Assembly: GCF_003816055.1 (NCBI RefSeq)
Contig: NZ_CP033906.1
Location: 3,348,001 to 3,412,000 of the forward strand
DNA length: 64,000 nt
From: Bacillus sp. FJAT-42376
GTDB lineage: Bacteria > Bacillota > Bacilli > Bacillales > Bacillaceae
Reading direction: 5' to 3'
Shown: in pieces, positions 45,749 through 54,566 of the stretch
Position numbering within the stretch: position 1 is the first letter of the stretch
Layout: each line of letters opens with the position of its first letter
The notes under the pieces: model-generated
Databases searched by the model: none
Told to the model about the DNA's origin: nothing
What the model saw: the letters and a program-made list of their open reading frames with translations, nothing else
Position numbers and translations under genes: made by a program

Positions 45749-46549
45749 ATGAACAATCGCCGCAACGTATTTTTTTTCTATCGAAACTCAGAATTACTAG
45801 AAGCTAAAGCACAATCTTTGTCAAAGCTAGCCGAAAAATACGGATTTACTGTAGTCCCCCGTGCAGAAGACGCAAGCATCATTGCAAGTATCGGCGGGGA
45901 CGGAACCTTTTTGCAGGCTGTCAGAAAAACGAACTTCAGGGACGATTGCCTGTATGTTGGAATCAGTACGAAAGGTTCAGCCAGCGTTTATTGTGACTTT
46001 GTATTAGATGATACAGAAAAAATTATTGAAGCGATTACCACAGAGCAAATTGAAGTAAGAAAATATCCGGTCATTGATGTAAAGATTGATGAATCCGCTT
46101 CCTTCAAATGCTTGAATGAGTGTACCATTCGCTCTGGAATCATTAAAACGTTTGTAATCGATGTTCATATAGATGATATCCACTTTGAAACATTCAGGGG
46201 TGATGGAATGATTATTTCAACCCCAACCGGAAGCACAGCTTACAGCAAATCGGTAAACGGAGCCGTGATCGATCCGCTTCTTCCCTGCTTTCAAGTAAGT
46301 GAGCTCGCCTCTTTGAATAATAATCGCTACCGGACACTCGGCTCCTCCTTTGTCTTAAGCGGCAGCCGCAGACTTCGGCTTGAGGTTGCCCAGGACGGCA
46401 ATGATTATCCTGTCATTGGAATGGATAATGAAGCCCTGAGCATCCGAAACGTGAAAGAGATTGAGATCACCTTGAGTTCGTCCATTATCAAAACCGTCAA
46501 ACTGAAGGACAACTCATTTTGGGAAAAAGTCAAACGGAGTTTCTTATAA
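45749..46549 (+). CDS. nadK: NAD kinase
   Basis: Phosphorylates NAD to NADP. 266 residues, the shorter YtdI/PpnK2-type paralogue. The catalytic SIGGDGTFLQAVRK motif, the NE/D region (LNECTIRSG) and TPTGSTAYSKSVNGAVIDP are intact. ATG follows GGGAGGATG. Divergent from sppA; convergent with ytcJ across a shared terminator. Confidence 0.95.
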   Translation: MNNRRNVFFFYRNSELLEAKAQSLSKLAEKYGFTVVPRAEDASIIASIGGDGTFLQAVRKTNFRDDCLYVGISTKGSASVYCDFVLDDTEKIIEAITTEQIEVRKYPVIDVKIDESASFKCLNECTIRSGIIKTFVIDVHIDDIHFETFRGDGMIISTPTGSTAYSKSVNGAVIDPLLPCFQVSELASLNNNRYRTLGSSFVLSGSRRLRLEVAQDGNDYPVIGMDNEALSIRNVKEIEITLSSSIIKTVKLKDNSFWEKVKRSFL

Positions 46550-46556
46550 TAGCAAG

Positions 46557-46594
46557 AAAAAGGAGTGTCCATTTTATGGGCACTCCCTTTTTCT
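46557..46594. terminator. Bidirectional terminator between nadK and ytcJ
   Basis: AAAAAGGAGTGTCC pairs with GGGCACTCCCTTTTT around a 7-base loop, between convergent genes. Confidence 0.9.
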
Positions 46595-46595
46595 T

Positions 46596-48200
46596 TTATT
46601 CAGCAGAACTTTTTTTCCGATAAACCATTTCTCCTTCAGCAATCGTCATGACAACTGATGTTTCCAAGAGCTTATCCGGATTTTCCATTTGAAAAGGATC
46701 GTGGTCAAGCACTGTAAAATCCGCGTCGTATCCTGCCTCAATCTTCCCTCTTTCCGCCTCTTTATGAATCGCTTTTGCACTTCCGGCAGTATAAAGCCGG
46801 ATCGCCTCATACATAGAAAGGGCTTCTTTCATAAAGTAGCCGGGCTCATCCGGTGTATGAATGCTTTTTCTTGTTACGGCTGCATGGATGCCGTGCAGCG
46901 GATTAATCGGCTCAATCGGGGCATCGGAACCTCCTGCACATGGAATACCTAAATCCAGAAGCGTCTTCCAGGCAAAAGAGTAGGTTAACCGCTCTTCGCC
47001 AAGCCGGTCTATAACCCATGGGAAATCACTTGCCGTAAAGCCGGGCTGTATATCAAGAATGATTGGTGTATATCTTGCCCGCTCCATTAAATCAGGTCTT
47101 AAAATTTGTGCATGTATAAAACGGTCTTTTTGGCCGGAGGCCGGCGGATGGGCTTTAACCGCATTTAGAGCCATTTCAAACGCTTTGTCTCCAATTACGT
47201 GAATGGCTATTTCTTTTCCTATTTTTCTTGCTTTGTAAACAAGCTCATTTAATTCACTTTGAGTATGTACGGCAACACCGGATACATCCGGTTCATCCAA
47301 ATACGGTTCACTCAGCAGAGCCGTTCTGCCGCCCAGTGACCCATCTGCGAAAATCTTTATGGCTCCGAACTCCATATAACGGTTTTCCGGGATGGCTTTC
47401 CGGGCAAATTCATCCATAACGAAATGATGAATCAGGAGATGGGCTTTAAACGGGAGTTCCTTTGACAAAACTTCCTGATAAGCTTTTATTGGAAGGTCCA
47501 TAGCTCCATAATAGGACAGATCCTCAGAGTGGCCGCCTACCAGACCGTGCCTGAAACAATCATGTACGGCTAAATACAGGGCTTTTTTTATATACTCTTT
47601 CGATACAGGCGGCATGGTCTCGAACAGCACGATATCCTGAGCCCGGTCAAGCAAAAGTCCCGTTAAAGAACCATCCTCTCTTCTCTCGATGATTCCGCCC
47701 GCAGGATCTGCTGTTTTTTCCGTTATTCCCGCTGCCATTAATGCGGCTGAATTGACTAGAATGGCGTGGCGGCAAATCCGCTTGAGTACAATCGGATGAT
47801 CGGAAGACATTTTATCCAGTACACTCCGGTCAAACATATACCCTTCCTGAAGCTGATTTTCATTCCAGCCTTCACCAATGATCCATTCTCCGGAGGGAGT
47901 TTCTTCAATCTTATGTACGAGTGCTTCCTGAATTTCCTTATGGCTTTCCATAGCGGAAAAATCAAGCCTCATCAACTTTTCGCCGTGTCCGATTAAATGA
48001 AGGTGACTGTCTGTAAAACCTGGAAGAAGGGTCATCCGTTCCAGATTTACTTCTTTTGATATGGCTGCCGCATAAAGCGCACGGAGATCATGCTCATTTC
48101 CCGCTGCTTTTATTTGACTGCCTTCTGTATATATGGCCTCAACCGTATCATTGGCATTTCCCATCGTATAGACGGTTCCGCCGTACCAAAGAGTTCCCAT
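46596..48200 (-). CDS. ytcJ: YtcJ-like amidohydrolase
   Basis: A 534-residue metal-dependent amidohydrolase of the YtcJ/LAF3 group. The first metal pair is in GFTDSHLHLIGHG; further ligands appear in HVIGDKAFEMALNA, RFIHAQI and the C-terminal GGSDAPIEPINPLHGI. The C-terminus ends in a beta-sandwich stretch (AGYDADFTVLDHDPF). The substrate is unknown; homologues act on N-formyl or amide compounds. Downstream of ytcI by 84 bases on the same strand. Confidence 0.9.
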   Translation of the reverse strand: MGTLWYGGTVYTMGNANDTVEAIYTEGSQIKAAGNEHDLRALYAAAISKEVNLERMTLLPGFTDSHLHLIGHGEKLMRLDFSAMESHKEIQEALVHKIEETPSGEWIIGEGWNENQLQEGYMFDRSVLDKMSSDHPIVLKRICRHAILVNSAALMAAGITEKTADPAGGIIERREDGSLTGLLLDRAQDIVLFETMPPVSKEYIKKALYLAVHDCFRHGLVGGHSEDLSYYGAMDLPIKAYQEVLSKELPFKAHLLIHHFVMDEFARKAIPENRYMEFGAIKIFADGSLGGRTALLSEPYLDEPDVSGVAVHTQSELNELVYKARKIGKEIAIHVIGDKAFEMALNAVKAHPPASGQKDRFIHAQILRPDLMERARYTPIILDIQPGFTASDFPWVIDRLGEERLTYSFAWKTLLDLGIPCAGGSDAPIEPINPLHGIHAAVTRKSIHTPDEPGYFMKEALSMYEAIRLYTAGSAKAIHKEAERGKIEAGYDADFTVLDHDPFQMENPDKLLETSVVMTIAEGEMVYRKKSSAE

Positions 48201-48255
48201 ACATACTCCTCCCCTCCTTTAAAATATGAGTATCTTAGCATATATTTTCCATAAA

Positions 48256-48280
48256 GAAAACCAGGCGTATGCCCGGTTCC
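48256..48280 (-). terminator. Hairpin between ytcI and ytcJ
   Basis: Minus-strand GAACCGGGC and GCCTGGTTTTC pair with one mismatch, followed by TTTCTTTAT. It may attenuate read-through from ytcI. Confidence 0.65.
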
Positions 48281-48284
48281 TGTT

Positions 48285-49862
48285 TTAGACACTTTCCTGA
48301 ATTTGCTCTTTTTGACGAAGTTCCACTCTCCGGATTTTTCCGGAAGCCGTTTTTGGCAAATCTTCGACAAACTCGATTTTCCTTGGGTATTTATAAGGAG
48401 CCGTTAATTTTTTCACATGCTCCTGAAGCATCGGGATAATTCCAGGATCTTTCGCATCTGCATCCTGGCTGAGAACAACAAACGCTTTTACAACGCTTCC
48501 TCTTATTTCATCAGGACTCGCAATCACTGCACATTCTCTGACAAAAGGATGTTTAATCAGCGCGTCTTCTACTTCAAACGGACCAATTGTATAACCGGAA
48601 CTGATGATGATATCATCTGACCGGCCTTCAAACCAAAAATACCCGTCTTCATCCTTTCTTGCTCTGTCTCCCGTCAAATAGTATTCTCCCCTGAATTGCA
48701 TGGCGGTTCTTTCGGGGTCCTTATAATATTCTTTGAAAAGCGCCGGAGTAGAACGGTGAACGGCTATGTCACCCACTTCGCCCGCTTTGCAGATATATCC
48801 CTGCTCATCAATAATCTCGACCGTATTGCCCGGCGTCGGTTTCCCCATTGAACCTGGTTTGATTTTCATTCCTTTCATGACACCGACGAGGAGCGTATTT
48901 TCTGTTTGTCCATATCCATCGCGCACTTCAATCTGAAAATGCTTTTTAAATGTATCGATTACCTCTCTGTTCAGGGGTTCACCGGCTGAAACGGCGCTAT
49001 GGAGCTCTGACAAATCAAACCTGGAAAGATTCTGTTCCTTTGCCATCAGTCTATATTCCGTGGGCGTACAGCATAAAACGTTAATCCTCTGGTCCTGAAG
49101 CAGCTGCAAATAGCGCGATGCTTCAAATTTACCGTGGTAAATAAACCCTGTTGCGCCCATCCCAAGAACGGATAAAAACGGACTCCAAATCCATTTTTGC
49201 CATCCTGGACCTGCGGTAGCCCAAACTTTATCTTCTTTCTTAATAGAAAGCCAGTTGGATGCAGCTGTACGCAAATGGGCATAAGCCCATCCGTGAGTAT
49301 GGATTACTCCTTTTGGATTTCCGGTCGTTCCTGACGTATAGGATAAAAATGCTGTACTGCCGCTTTTCGTATCAGCAAAAGCAAGTTCACCTGACTGAAC
49401 GTCCATTTCTTCTTCTAGTGATCTCCATCCCGGCTGTTTCGCTCCAATTACCCACTTTAAAAGGGGAGAGGCTTCTTCCACTTCATTCGTCTGATTTGTA
49501 AATTGATCATAGCAAATGATTCCCTTTACTTCCCCGTGAATAATTCTGTAGCGCAAATCTTTTGGCCTCAGGAGTTCGGAACTTGGTATAACGACGATTC
49601 CCGCTTTTAGAGCCCCCATATAAACGGCATACGCCTCTAAAATTCTCGGAGTCATGATTAAAAGTTTGTCGCCCTGCCTCATCCCCGCCTCAATTAAAGC
49701 GCTTCCAATTCTGTTTGCTTTGTTTATTAATTCTTTGTATGTAATCTCCTTTTGGGTTACCCCATTATCCCAAATCAATGCTGTCTTCTGCATCTCTGCA
49801 TTCTGTTCTATTTCTTTTATAAGATTATAATGTTCAGGTGCTAGCAGGCTTTCCCGGTTCAT
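48285..49862 (-). CDS. ytcI: AMP-forming acyl-CoA synthetase (YtcI)
   Basis: A 525-residue ANL-superfamily ligase that activates a carboxylic acid as acyl-AMP and then acyl-CoA. P-loop SYTSGTTGNPKGVIHTH, DGYGQTENTL, YLTGDRARKDEDGYFWFEGRSDDII and the C-terminal catalytic Lys in LPKTASGKIRR are all present. It resembles the medium-chain/AcsA-like group; the acid substrate is not known. The start ATG lies 8 bases after AGGGGG. A promoter lies 30 bases upstream. Confidence 0.92.
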   Translation of the reverse strand: MNRESLLAPEHYNLIKEIEQNAEMQKTALIWDNGVTQKEITYKELINKANRIGSALIEAGMRQGDKLLIMTPRILEAYAVYMGALKAGIVVIPSSELLRPKDLRYRIIHGEVKGIICYDQFTNQTNEVEEASPLLKWVIGAKQPGWRSLEEEMDVQSGELAFADTKSGSTAFLSYTSGTTGNPKGVIHTHGWAYAHLRTAASNWLSIKKEDKVWATAGPGWQKWIWSPFLSVLGMGATGFIYHGKFEASRYLQLLQDQRINVLCCTPTEYRLMAKEQNLSRFDLSELHSAVSAGEPLNREVIDTFKKHFQIEVRDGYGQTENTLLVGVMKGMKIKPGSMGKPTPGNTVEIIDEQGYICKAGEVGDIAVHRSTPALFKEYYKDPERTAMQFRGEYYLTGDRARKDEDGYFWFEGRSDDIIISSGYTIGPFEVEDALIKHPFVRECAVIASPDEIRGSVVKAFVVLSQDADAKDPGIIPMLQEHVKKLTAPYKYPRKIEFVEDLPKTASGKIRRVELRQKEQIQESV

Positions 49863-49892
49863 TTTATTCCCCCTACTTCTTTTGTTATGTTA

Positions 49893-49921
49893 ATTATACA
49901 AAATATTTATAAAGTTTTGAA
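49893..49921 (-). promoter_or_regulatory. Predicted sigma-A promoter of ytcI
   Basis: Minus-strand TTCAAA, 17-base spacer, TATAAT. Confidence 0.65.
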
Positions 49922-49963
49922 TAATATTACAAAAATTTATTATGAAAGAGTTTTTCAAAACAC

Positions 49964-49990
49964 AAAAAGAGAGCAGGGTTTCCCCTGCTC
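49964..49990 (-). terminator. Terminator of sspA
   Basis: Minus-strand GAGCAGGG-GAAA-CCCTGCTC, then TCTTTTTG, 20 bases past the sspA stop. Confidence 0.92.
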
Positions 49991-50009
49991 CTGTAGCCAT
50001 GTTTATTTA

Positions 50010-50219
50010 TTATTTTTGGTATCCGCTCATGTTTGATTGAGCGTAAGAAACTAGACGCTTAGTGATCTCTCCACCTACAGATCCGTTAGCGCGTGCAGTA
50101 GTTTCTGGTCCAAGGTTCACTCCGAATTCAGAAGCGATTTCGTATTTCATTTGATCGATCGCTTGCTGAGCGCCTGGAACTACCAGTTGGTTAGAGCTGC
50201 TTTGTCTGCTTTGTGCCAT
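50010..50219 (-). CDS. sspA: Alpha/beta-type small acid-soluble spore protein
   Basis: A 69-residue DNA-binding spore protein that coats and protects forespore DNA and is degraded at germination. Both family blocks are present: [37 protein letters not shown], including the GPR protease site in EIASEFG. The ATG follows AAGGAGGTGAG. A single gene with its own terminator, upstream of ytcI on the same strand. It is the clearest sign that the organism forms endospores. Confidence 0.97.
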   Translation of the reverse strand: MAQSRQSSSNQLVVPGAQQAIDQMKYEIASEFGVNLGPETTARANGSVGGEITKRLVSYAQSNMSGYQK

Positions 50220-50244
50220 GTGTTCTCACCTCCTTGTGAATATA

Positions 50245-50274
50245 GAGTGTGTAATAACACATGGCTTCATTCTT
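50245..50274 (-). promoter_or_regulatory. Possible sigma-G promoter of sspA
   Basis: Minus-strand AGAATGA and CACACTC at roughly 16 bases spacing loosely resemble forespore sigma-G boxes. SASP genes are sigma-G dependent in Bacillus; the match itself is weak. Confidence 0.3.
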
Positions 50275-50322
50275 TAAATCTTCCTGGTAATTGTTAGTAA
50301 AATACAGGACTGGTAAAGAAGC

Positions 50323-51531
50323 TTAAAGCAGACTGTTTAAATCCGCATCTTCTTCCATTCTTTTTTGATCAAAAAGAATCGTTTCCGTTTTTTCTACAGC
50401 TGCTTCCGTAAGGCTCTCAAAGTCTACAAAGCTTTCGTACCTGTTCGCTTTGTCAAGCTTCGGTCTTGTTTTCGGAGCCGATGGCGAAAAGATGGTGCAG
50501 CAATCTTCATATGGGCGAATGGAGATCTCATACGTCCCGATCTCCTTGGCCATCTTAATGATTTCAGGTTTATCATAGGAAATGAGGGGTCTGATTACAG
50601 GTGTGCTTGTTACATCATTAATGGCATACATGCTTTCAAGCGTCTGGCTCGCTACCTGGCCAAGACTTTCACCCGTCACGATCGCAAGACCGCTGTTCTT
50701 CACACGAAGCTGATCTGTAATGCGGAGCATCATCCTCCGTGTGGATGTCATCGTATAGTTTTCGGGCACCTGCTGCTGAATTTGTTCCTGAATCGCCGTA
50801 AACGGAACGATGTGAAGCTTTATTTTTCCTCCGTACATGGAAAGCTGCTCGACTAGATCGACTACTTTTTGCTTCGCACGTTCACTTGTATAGGGTGGAC
50901 TGAAGAAGTGAACAGCTTCAAGTTCAACCCCTTTTTTCATCGTCATATAAGCTGCTACAGGGCTATCCAGGCCTCCGGAAAGCATAAGCATTGCCTTTCC
51001 GCTTATTCCTGCCGGAAGACCTCCGGGACCAAATGTATCCTGGAACATGATGTATGTCCCTTCAGCTCTCACTTCCACTTTGATCTCATGGTCCGGATTT
51101 TTTACATTAACCGTTAAACCTTCTGTATTCGAAAGAATATAGCCGCCGATTACCCCATTCAGTACGTCAGACGGTACAGAAAAGGTTTTATCTGCCCGTC
51201 GCGCACTGATTTTAAACGTATCTCCCGGTTTAAATACCGATTTGATGGCTTCCAGAGCCGTCTGCTTAATTTCTTCCACTTCGCTTTCGCACTTGGCTGC
51301 AAGGCTGAAAGAATGAATCCCGAAAATTTTGGTCAGCCTTGATGATATTTCTTGATGAGGCTCGCCATTTAATTTAACAAAGATTCGGTCCCGGTTCGAT
51401 TGAAACCGGAGAGCCGGGAAATCCTTTAAAACTTCCTTCATATTTCTTCTTAGACGGTCAACAAATTTGCTGCGGTTTTTCCCCTTAGTGGAAATTTCAC
51501 CAAACCGTACGAGTATATGTTCAAATTGCAT
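50323..51531 (-). CDS. thiI: tRNA 4-thiouridine synthase ThiI
   Basis: Adenylates and thiolates U8 of tRNA and can pass sulfur toward thiazole synthesis. 402 residues: ferredoxin-like N-terminal domain, THUMP (about 60-165), PP-loop SGGLDSP (185-191) and the C-terminal ATPase region. Like other Gram-positive ThiI proteins it lacks the rhodanese domain. It lies 6 bases downstream of the cysteine desulfurase gene, its sulfur donor. Confidence 0.95.
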   Translation of the reverse strand: MQFEHILVRFGEISTKGKNRSKFVDRLRRNMKEVLKDFPALRFQSNRDRIFVKLNGEPHQEISSRLTKIFGIHSFSLAAKCESEVEEIKQTALEAIKSVFKPGDTFKISARRADKTFSVPSDVLNGVIGGYILSNTEGLTVNVKNPDHEIKVEVRAEGTYIMFQDTFGPGGLPAGISGKAMLMLSGGLDSPVAAYMTMKKGVELEAVHFFSPPYTSERAKQKVVDLVEQLSMYGGKIKLHIVPFTAIQEQIQQQVPENYTMTSTRRMMLRITDQLRVKNSGLAIVTGESLGQVASQTLESMYAINDVTSTPVIRPLISYDKPEIIKMAKEIGTYEISIRPYEDCCTIFSPSAPKTRPKLDKANRYESFVDFESLTEAAVEKTETILFDQKRMEEDADLNSLL

Positions 51532-51537
51532 CGCTTT

Positions 51538-52683
51538 TTACCTCTTCATTTTCATAATATATGGAATTGCCTGTTCCAAAGAAGCGAACAGCTTTTCCAG
51601 TTTTGAATCATCCGTATTCATTGCCAGGCTGATCCGTATGCCGCTTAAGGCAGCATCCTTGCTTTTATTCATAGCAAGGAGGGTTGGACTCGGCAAACTT
51701 TTTCTTGAGGAACACGCTGAAGTGGTGGAAACAAATATATCTTTTTCTTCAAGCATGTGTACGAGAACCTCAGATTTAATACCGGGAACAGAGAAATGAA
51801 TAATATGAGGCGCAGATTGTTCAAGAGGGGTATTGATTTCGACCCCGTTGATTTCACGCAGCCTATTTAGAATTTGTCTCTTCGTCTCCTCCACAGCAGG
51901 TCCATGCTTTCTGAAATCCTCCATAGACATACGCAGTGCTTTTGCAGCCGCTGCTATTCCTGCCACACTCTCAGTACCGGATCTAAGCTGATTTTCCTGG
52001 TCTCCTCCTGACAAAAGCGGAGTAAGGCGCAGCCCTTTTTTTATAAAAAGGATCCCCGTTCCTTTAAGTCCATGAAATTTATGGGCAGAAAGTGTGCATA
52101 AATCAATGCCCGGGTGACTTAGATCCAGCGGCACCTTCGCAGCGCCCTGAACATGATCTGTATGAAAGGTGACATTCGGATAATCCTTTAATATATTTGC
52201 GATTTCCTGTATCGGCTGGATGGTTCCTACTTCATTATTCACATGCATAATGGAGACGAGAATCGTATCTTCTTTCAGTTCACGCTTCAGCTGTTCCGGA
52301 GAGACTCTTCCATTTTCATCTACTGGAAGAATAGTAAGCTGAAAGCCAAAATCTTTTTCAAGCTGCAAACAGGATTCCATGACAGAAGGATGTTCAACAG
52401 CTGAAGTGATAATGTGCTTTCCTCTTTGTTTTTTTGAAAATGCCGTTCCTTTTATAGCCAGGTTATTGGCTTCTGTACCTCCAGATGTAAATACAATTTC
52501 TTCTTCCCTTACATGCAGGAGATTGGCCGTCTGCTTCCTTGCCTGTCTTAAAAGGTGTTCAGCCTGGCTTCCCAGCTTGTGCAGGGAAGAAGGATTTGCA
52601 AAAAACTCTTTCGTAATTTTTATATAGGATTCCATTACTTCTGGATAGGGTTCGGTCGTGGCACTGTTGTCTAAATATAGCAT
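51538..52683 (-). CDS. nifZ: Cysteine desulfurase dedicated to ThiI (NifZ/IscS type)
   Basis: PLP-dependent desulfurase giving persulfide to ThiI for tRNA 4-thiouridine. 381 residues: N-terminal MLYLDNSATTEPYPEV, FTSGGTEANNLAIKG, the PLP-Lys in SAHKFHGLKGTGIL and the mobile-loop catalytic Cys in SACSSRKS. I start at the ATG 52683, 6 bases after GGAGGA; another ATG two codons upstream touches that site. It forms a two-gene operon with thiI. Confidence 0.94.
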   Translation of the reverse strand: MLYLDNSATTEPYPEVMESYIKITKEFFANPSSLHKLGSQAEHLLRQARKQTANLLHVREEEIVFTSGGTEANNLAIKGTAFSKKQRGKHIITSAVEHPSVMESCLQLEKDFGFQLTILPVDENGRVSPEQLKRELKEDTILVSIMHVNNEVGTIQPIQEIANILKDYPNVTFHTDHVQGAAKVPLDLSHPGIDLCTLSAHKFHGLKGTGILFIKKGLRLTPLLSGGDQENQLRSGTESVAGIAAAAKALRMSMEDFRKHGPAVEETKRQILNRLREINGVEINTPLEQSAPHIIHFSVPGIKSEVLVHMLEEKDIFVSTTSACSSRKSLPSPTLLAMNKSKDAALSGIRISLAMNTDDSKLEKLFASLEQAIPYIMKMKR

Positions 52684-52764
52684 TTTCATTCCTCCAAGAA
52701 TAAATGCACACATCGTAATATGTTACCATATTGGCTACAATAATGAAATGGAGAAATATATGCG

Positions 52765-52792
52765 TTGACCTGGTTAATTTTTTGAATATAAT
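52765..52792 (+). promoter_or_regulatory. Sigma-A promoter of brnQ
   Basis: TTGACC, 16-base spacer, perfect TATAAT, about 90 bases before the brnQ start. Confidence 0.75.
52776..52790. promoter_or_regulatory. Candidate CodY box over the brnQ promoter
   Basis: AATTTTTTGAATATA matches the CodY consensus AATTTTCWGAAAATT at 12 of 15 positions and overlaps the spacer and -10. CodY represses branched-chain amino acid uptake genes in bacilli, so the location makes sense. Confidence 0.5.
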
Positions 52793-52882
52793 TAAAATTG
52801 AAACAGTTGAACAATTCGACATTTTTTATAAAGCTGTGTTACGATCTTACCGGTATGTATCGTCGGAATCAGGAGGCTGAAC

Positions 52883-54226
52883 ATGAAACAAGGTTTGTCA
52901 TCAAAAGAAACATTTGTCGTCGGGCTAATGCTATTTGCCCTCTTTTTCGGAGGAGGAAATATGATTTTCCCGCCTTCGCTGGGACAGGCTGCAGGAACAA
53001 ATGTATGGATTGCCATCACGGGATTTCTTATAACAGGGGTAGGTCTTCCTCTGCTCGGTGTCATCGCTATTGGTCTTACCGGTTCAGATGTCCAAACTTT
53101 AGGAAGCAGGATTCACCCTGTATTCGGTATTGTATTTACGATCATCCTTTACTTAGCGATTGGCCCTCTATTCGGGATTCCTAGAACAGGAACGGTGGCC
53201 TATGAAATCGGAGTTACTCCTTTTCTTTCTGAAGGGATGGCTAAGAGCGGCTTCTCTCTGGTGCTTTATACGGTGCTTTTCTTCGGTGTCACCTACTGGC
53301 TTTCTTTAAACCCAAGCAAGCTTGTAGACCGGATCGGAAAGCTGTTGACACCCGCACTGCTGGCAATTCTTGCTTTATTAGCGATTAAGACAATTGCCAC
53401 GCCAATGGGATCACCCAAGACTCCTCAGGCTGCTTACGAGAACGGCCCGTTTTTCAAAGGTTTCTTGGATGGGTACTTGACTATGGATACCCTTGCCGCA
53501 CTCGTCTTCGGGATTGTGGTCATTAACGCAGTAAGAGATAAGGGTGTTACCAGCAGCAAAGCCATTACGAAGGTCTGCATCCAGGCGGGGCTTATTGCTG
53601 CGGCAGGATTGGCGATCGTCTACTTGTCCCTTGGCTATCTCGGAGCAACCAGCGTTGATGCGATTGGGTACAAGGACAATGGAGGACTTATATTGTCCCA
53701 GGCAGCGAATGTTCTGTTCGGGTCTTTAGGAAACATCGTATTGACCCTTGCCATCACTTTTGCCTGTCTGACAACGAGCGTCGGACTAGTCTCTGCATGC
53801 GGTCAATATTTTTCGAAAATTCTACCAAAACTATCGTATAAGATAATCGTATTCATTCTTACGGTATTTTCGGCGGTCATTGCGAATTTCGGCTTAACCC
53901 AGCTGATTACGTTTTCTGTGCCGCTTCTTACCGCTATTTATCCTCTGGCCATTGTGCTTATCCTGCTTTCGTTTATAGACCGGATCTTCAGCAGAGCTCC
54001 AGAGGTTTATGCATGCAGTCTATTATTTACCGGTGCTGTAAGCATAATAGACGGGCTCAAAGCAGCAAAAATTGCCCCGGGCGGTCTGATTGAATTTTTC
54101 GGAACGTTTATCCCTTTATTTAATCAGGGTATCGGATGGCTTGTACCGGCTGTGGCAGGAGCTGTCATCGGATATGCCATTGCCCTTATCCGCAGACCTC
54201 ATTTAAAAACAAAGGGGAGTCATTAA
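52883..54226 (+). CDS. brnQ: Branched-chain amino acid transporter (BrnQ/BraB)
   Basis: A 447-residue LIVCS-family cation symporter for Leu, Ile and Val, with about 12 hydrophobic segments. Family sequences visible: FALFFGGGNMIFPPSLGQ near the N-terminus, GPLFGIPRTGTVAYEIGV and CLTTSVGLVSACGQYF. ATG follows CAGGAGG. Single gene with a strong promoter and a CodY-like site. In B. subtilis braB holds this place next to nifZ and ezrA. Convergent with ezrA across a repeat-borne terminator. Confidence 0.94.
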   Translation: MKQGLSSKETFVVGLMLFALFFGGGNMIFPPSLGQAAGTNVWIAITGFLITGVGLPLLGVIAIGLTGSDVQTLGSRIHPVFGIVFTIILYLAIGPLFGIPRTGTVAYEIGVTPFLSEGMAKSGFSLVLYTVLFFGVTYWLSLNPSKLVDRIGKLLTPALLAILALLAIKTIATPMGSPKTPQAAYENGPFFKGFLDGYLTMDTLAALVFGIVVINAVRDKGVTSSKAITKVCIQAGLIAAAGLAIVYLSLGYLGATSVDAIGYKDNGGLILSQAANVLFGSLGNIVLTLAITFACLTTSVGLVSACGQYFSKILPKLSYKIIVFILTVFSAVIANFGLTQLITFSVPLLTAIYPLAIVLILLSFIDRIFSRAPEVYACSLLFTGAVSIIDGLKAAKIAPGGLIEFFGTFIPLFNQGIGWLVPAVAGAVIGYAIALIRRPHLKTKGSH

Positions 54227-54317
54227 TTAAATAAAACCCGGCTTAGAACCAGCCTAATAAACCAAGGCGGCTGCCCGGTAAGTCCGAGTTTGTACTCTTT
54301 TCTACAGTTCATTCGTT

Positions 54318-54399
54318 TAGGTGATTTCCGCTGCAGGCACTCGCTTTCCGCTTCAATCAACAGGGTTTAAAAAATTATCAACATGCTTTAACATAGCGA
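54318..54399. repeat. Short GCTCTGTTAAA-family repeat, left end lost
   Basis: GATTTCCGCTGCAGGC, TCGCTTTCCGCTTCAATCAA and the right end ACATGCTTTAACATAGCG are shared with 30021 and 27351. The left terminus is missing. Confidence 0.65.
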
Positions 54400-54401
54400 A
54401 T

Positions 54402-54530
54402 AAAAAAACCGAACGATTATTTGAAACTCTGGTATAGAGCTTCGTAATCGTTCGGTTTTATTGTTTTTCATGCTTTTTCAAAGAAATATTCGGCTTAAGG
54501 ACAACCATTTTAGTTATGTCCCAGCCTCTT
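54402..54530. repeat. AGAGGCTGGGACA element, right part
   Basis: It consists of the hairpin (54405-54459), the conserved tail (GTTTTTCATGCTTTTTCA ... AAATATTCGGCTTAAGGA) and the right end, which reads AGAGGCTGGGACATAAC on the other strand. The left terminus is not recognisable; ACCCGGCTTAGAACCAGCC near 54236-54254 may be a remnant. It fills the convergent brnQ/ezrA gap. Confidence 0.8.
54405..54459. terminator. Repeat-borne bidirectional terminator (brnQ/ezrA)
   Basis: AAAACCGAACGATTA and TAATCGTTCGGTTTT pair; the inner stem GAAACTCT/AGAGCTTC has one mismatch compared with the perfect copy at 30116. No other terminator is evident for either brnQ or ezrA in this gap. Confidence 0.8.
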
Positions 54531-54566
54531 TATTTTCTCTAATCAGGGCTTTTCACACCGCTTTTT

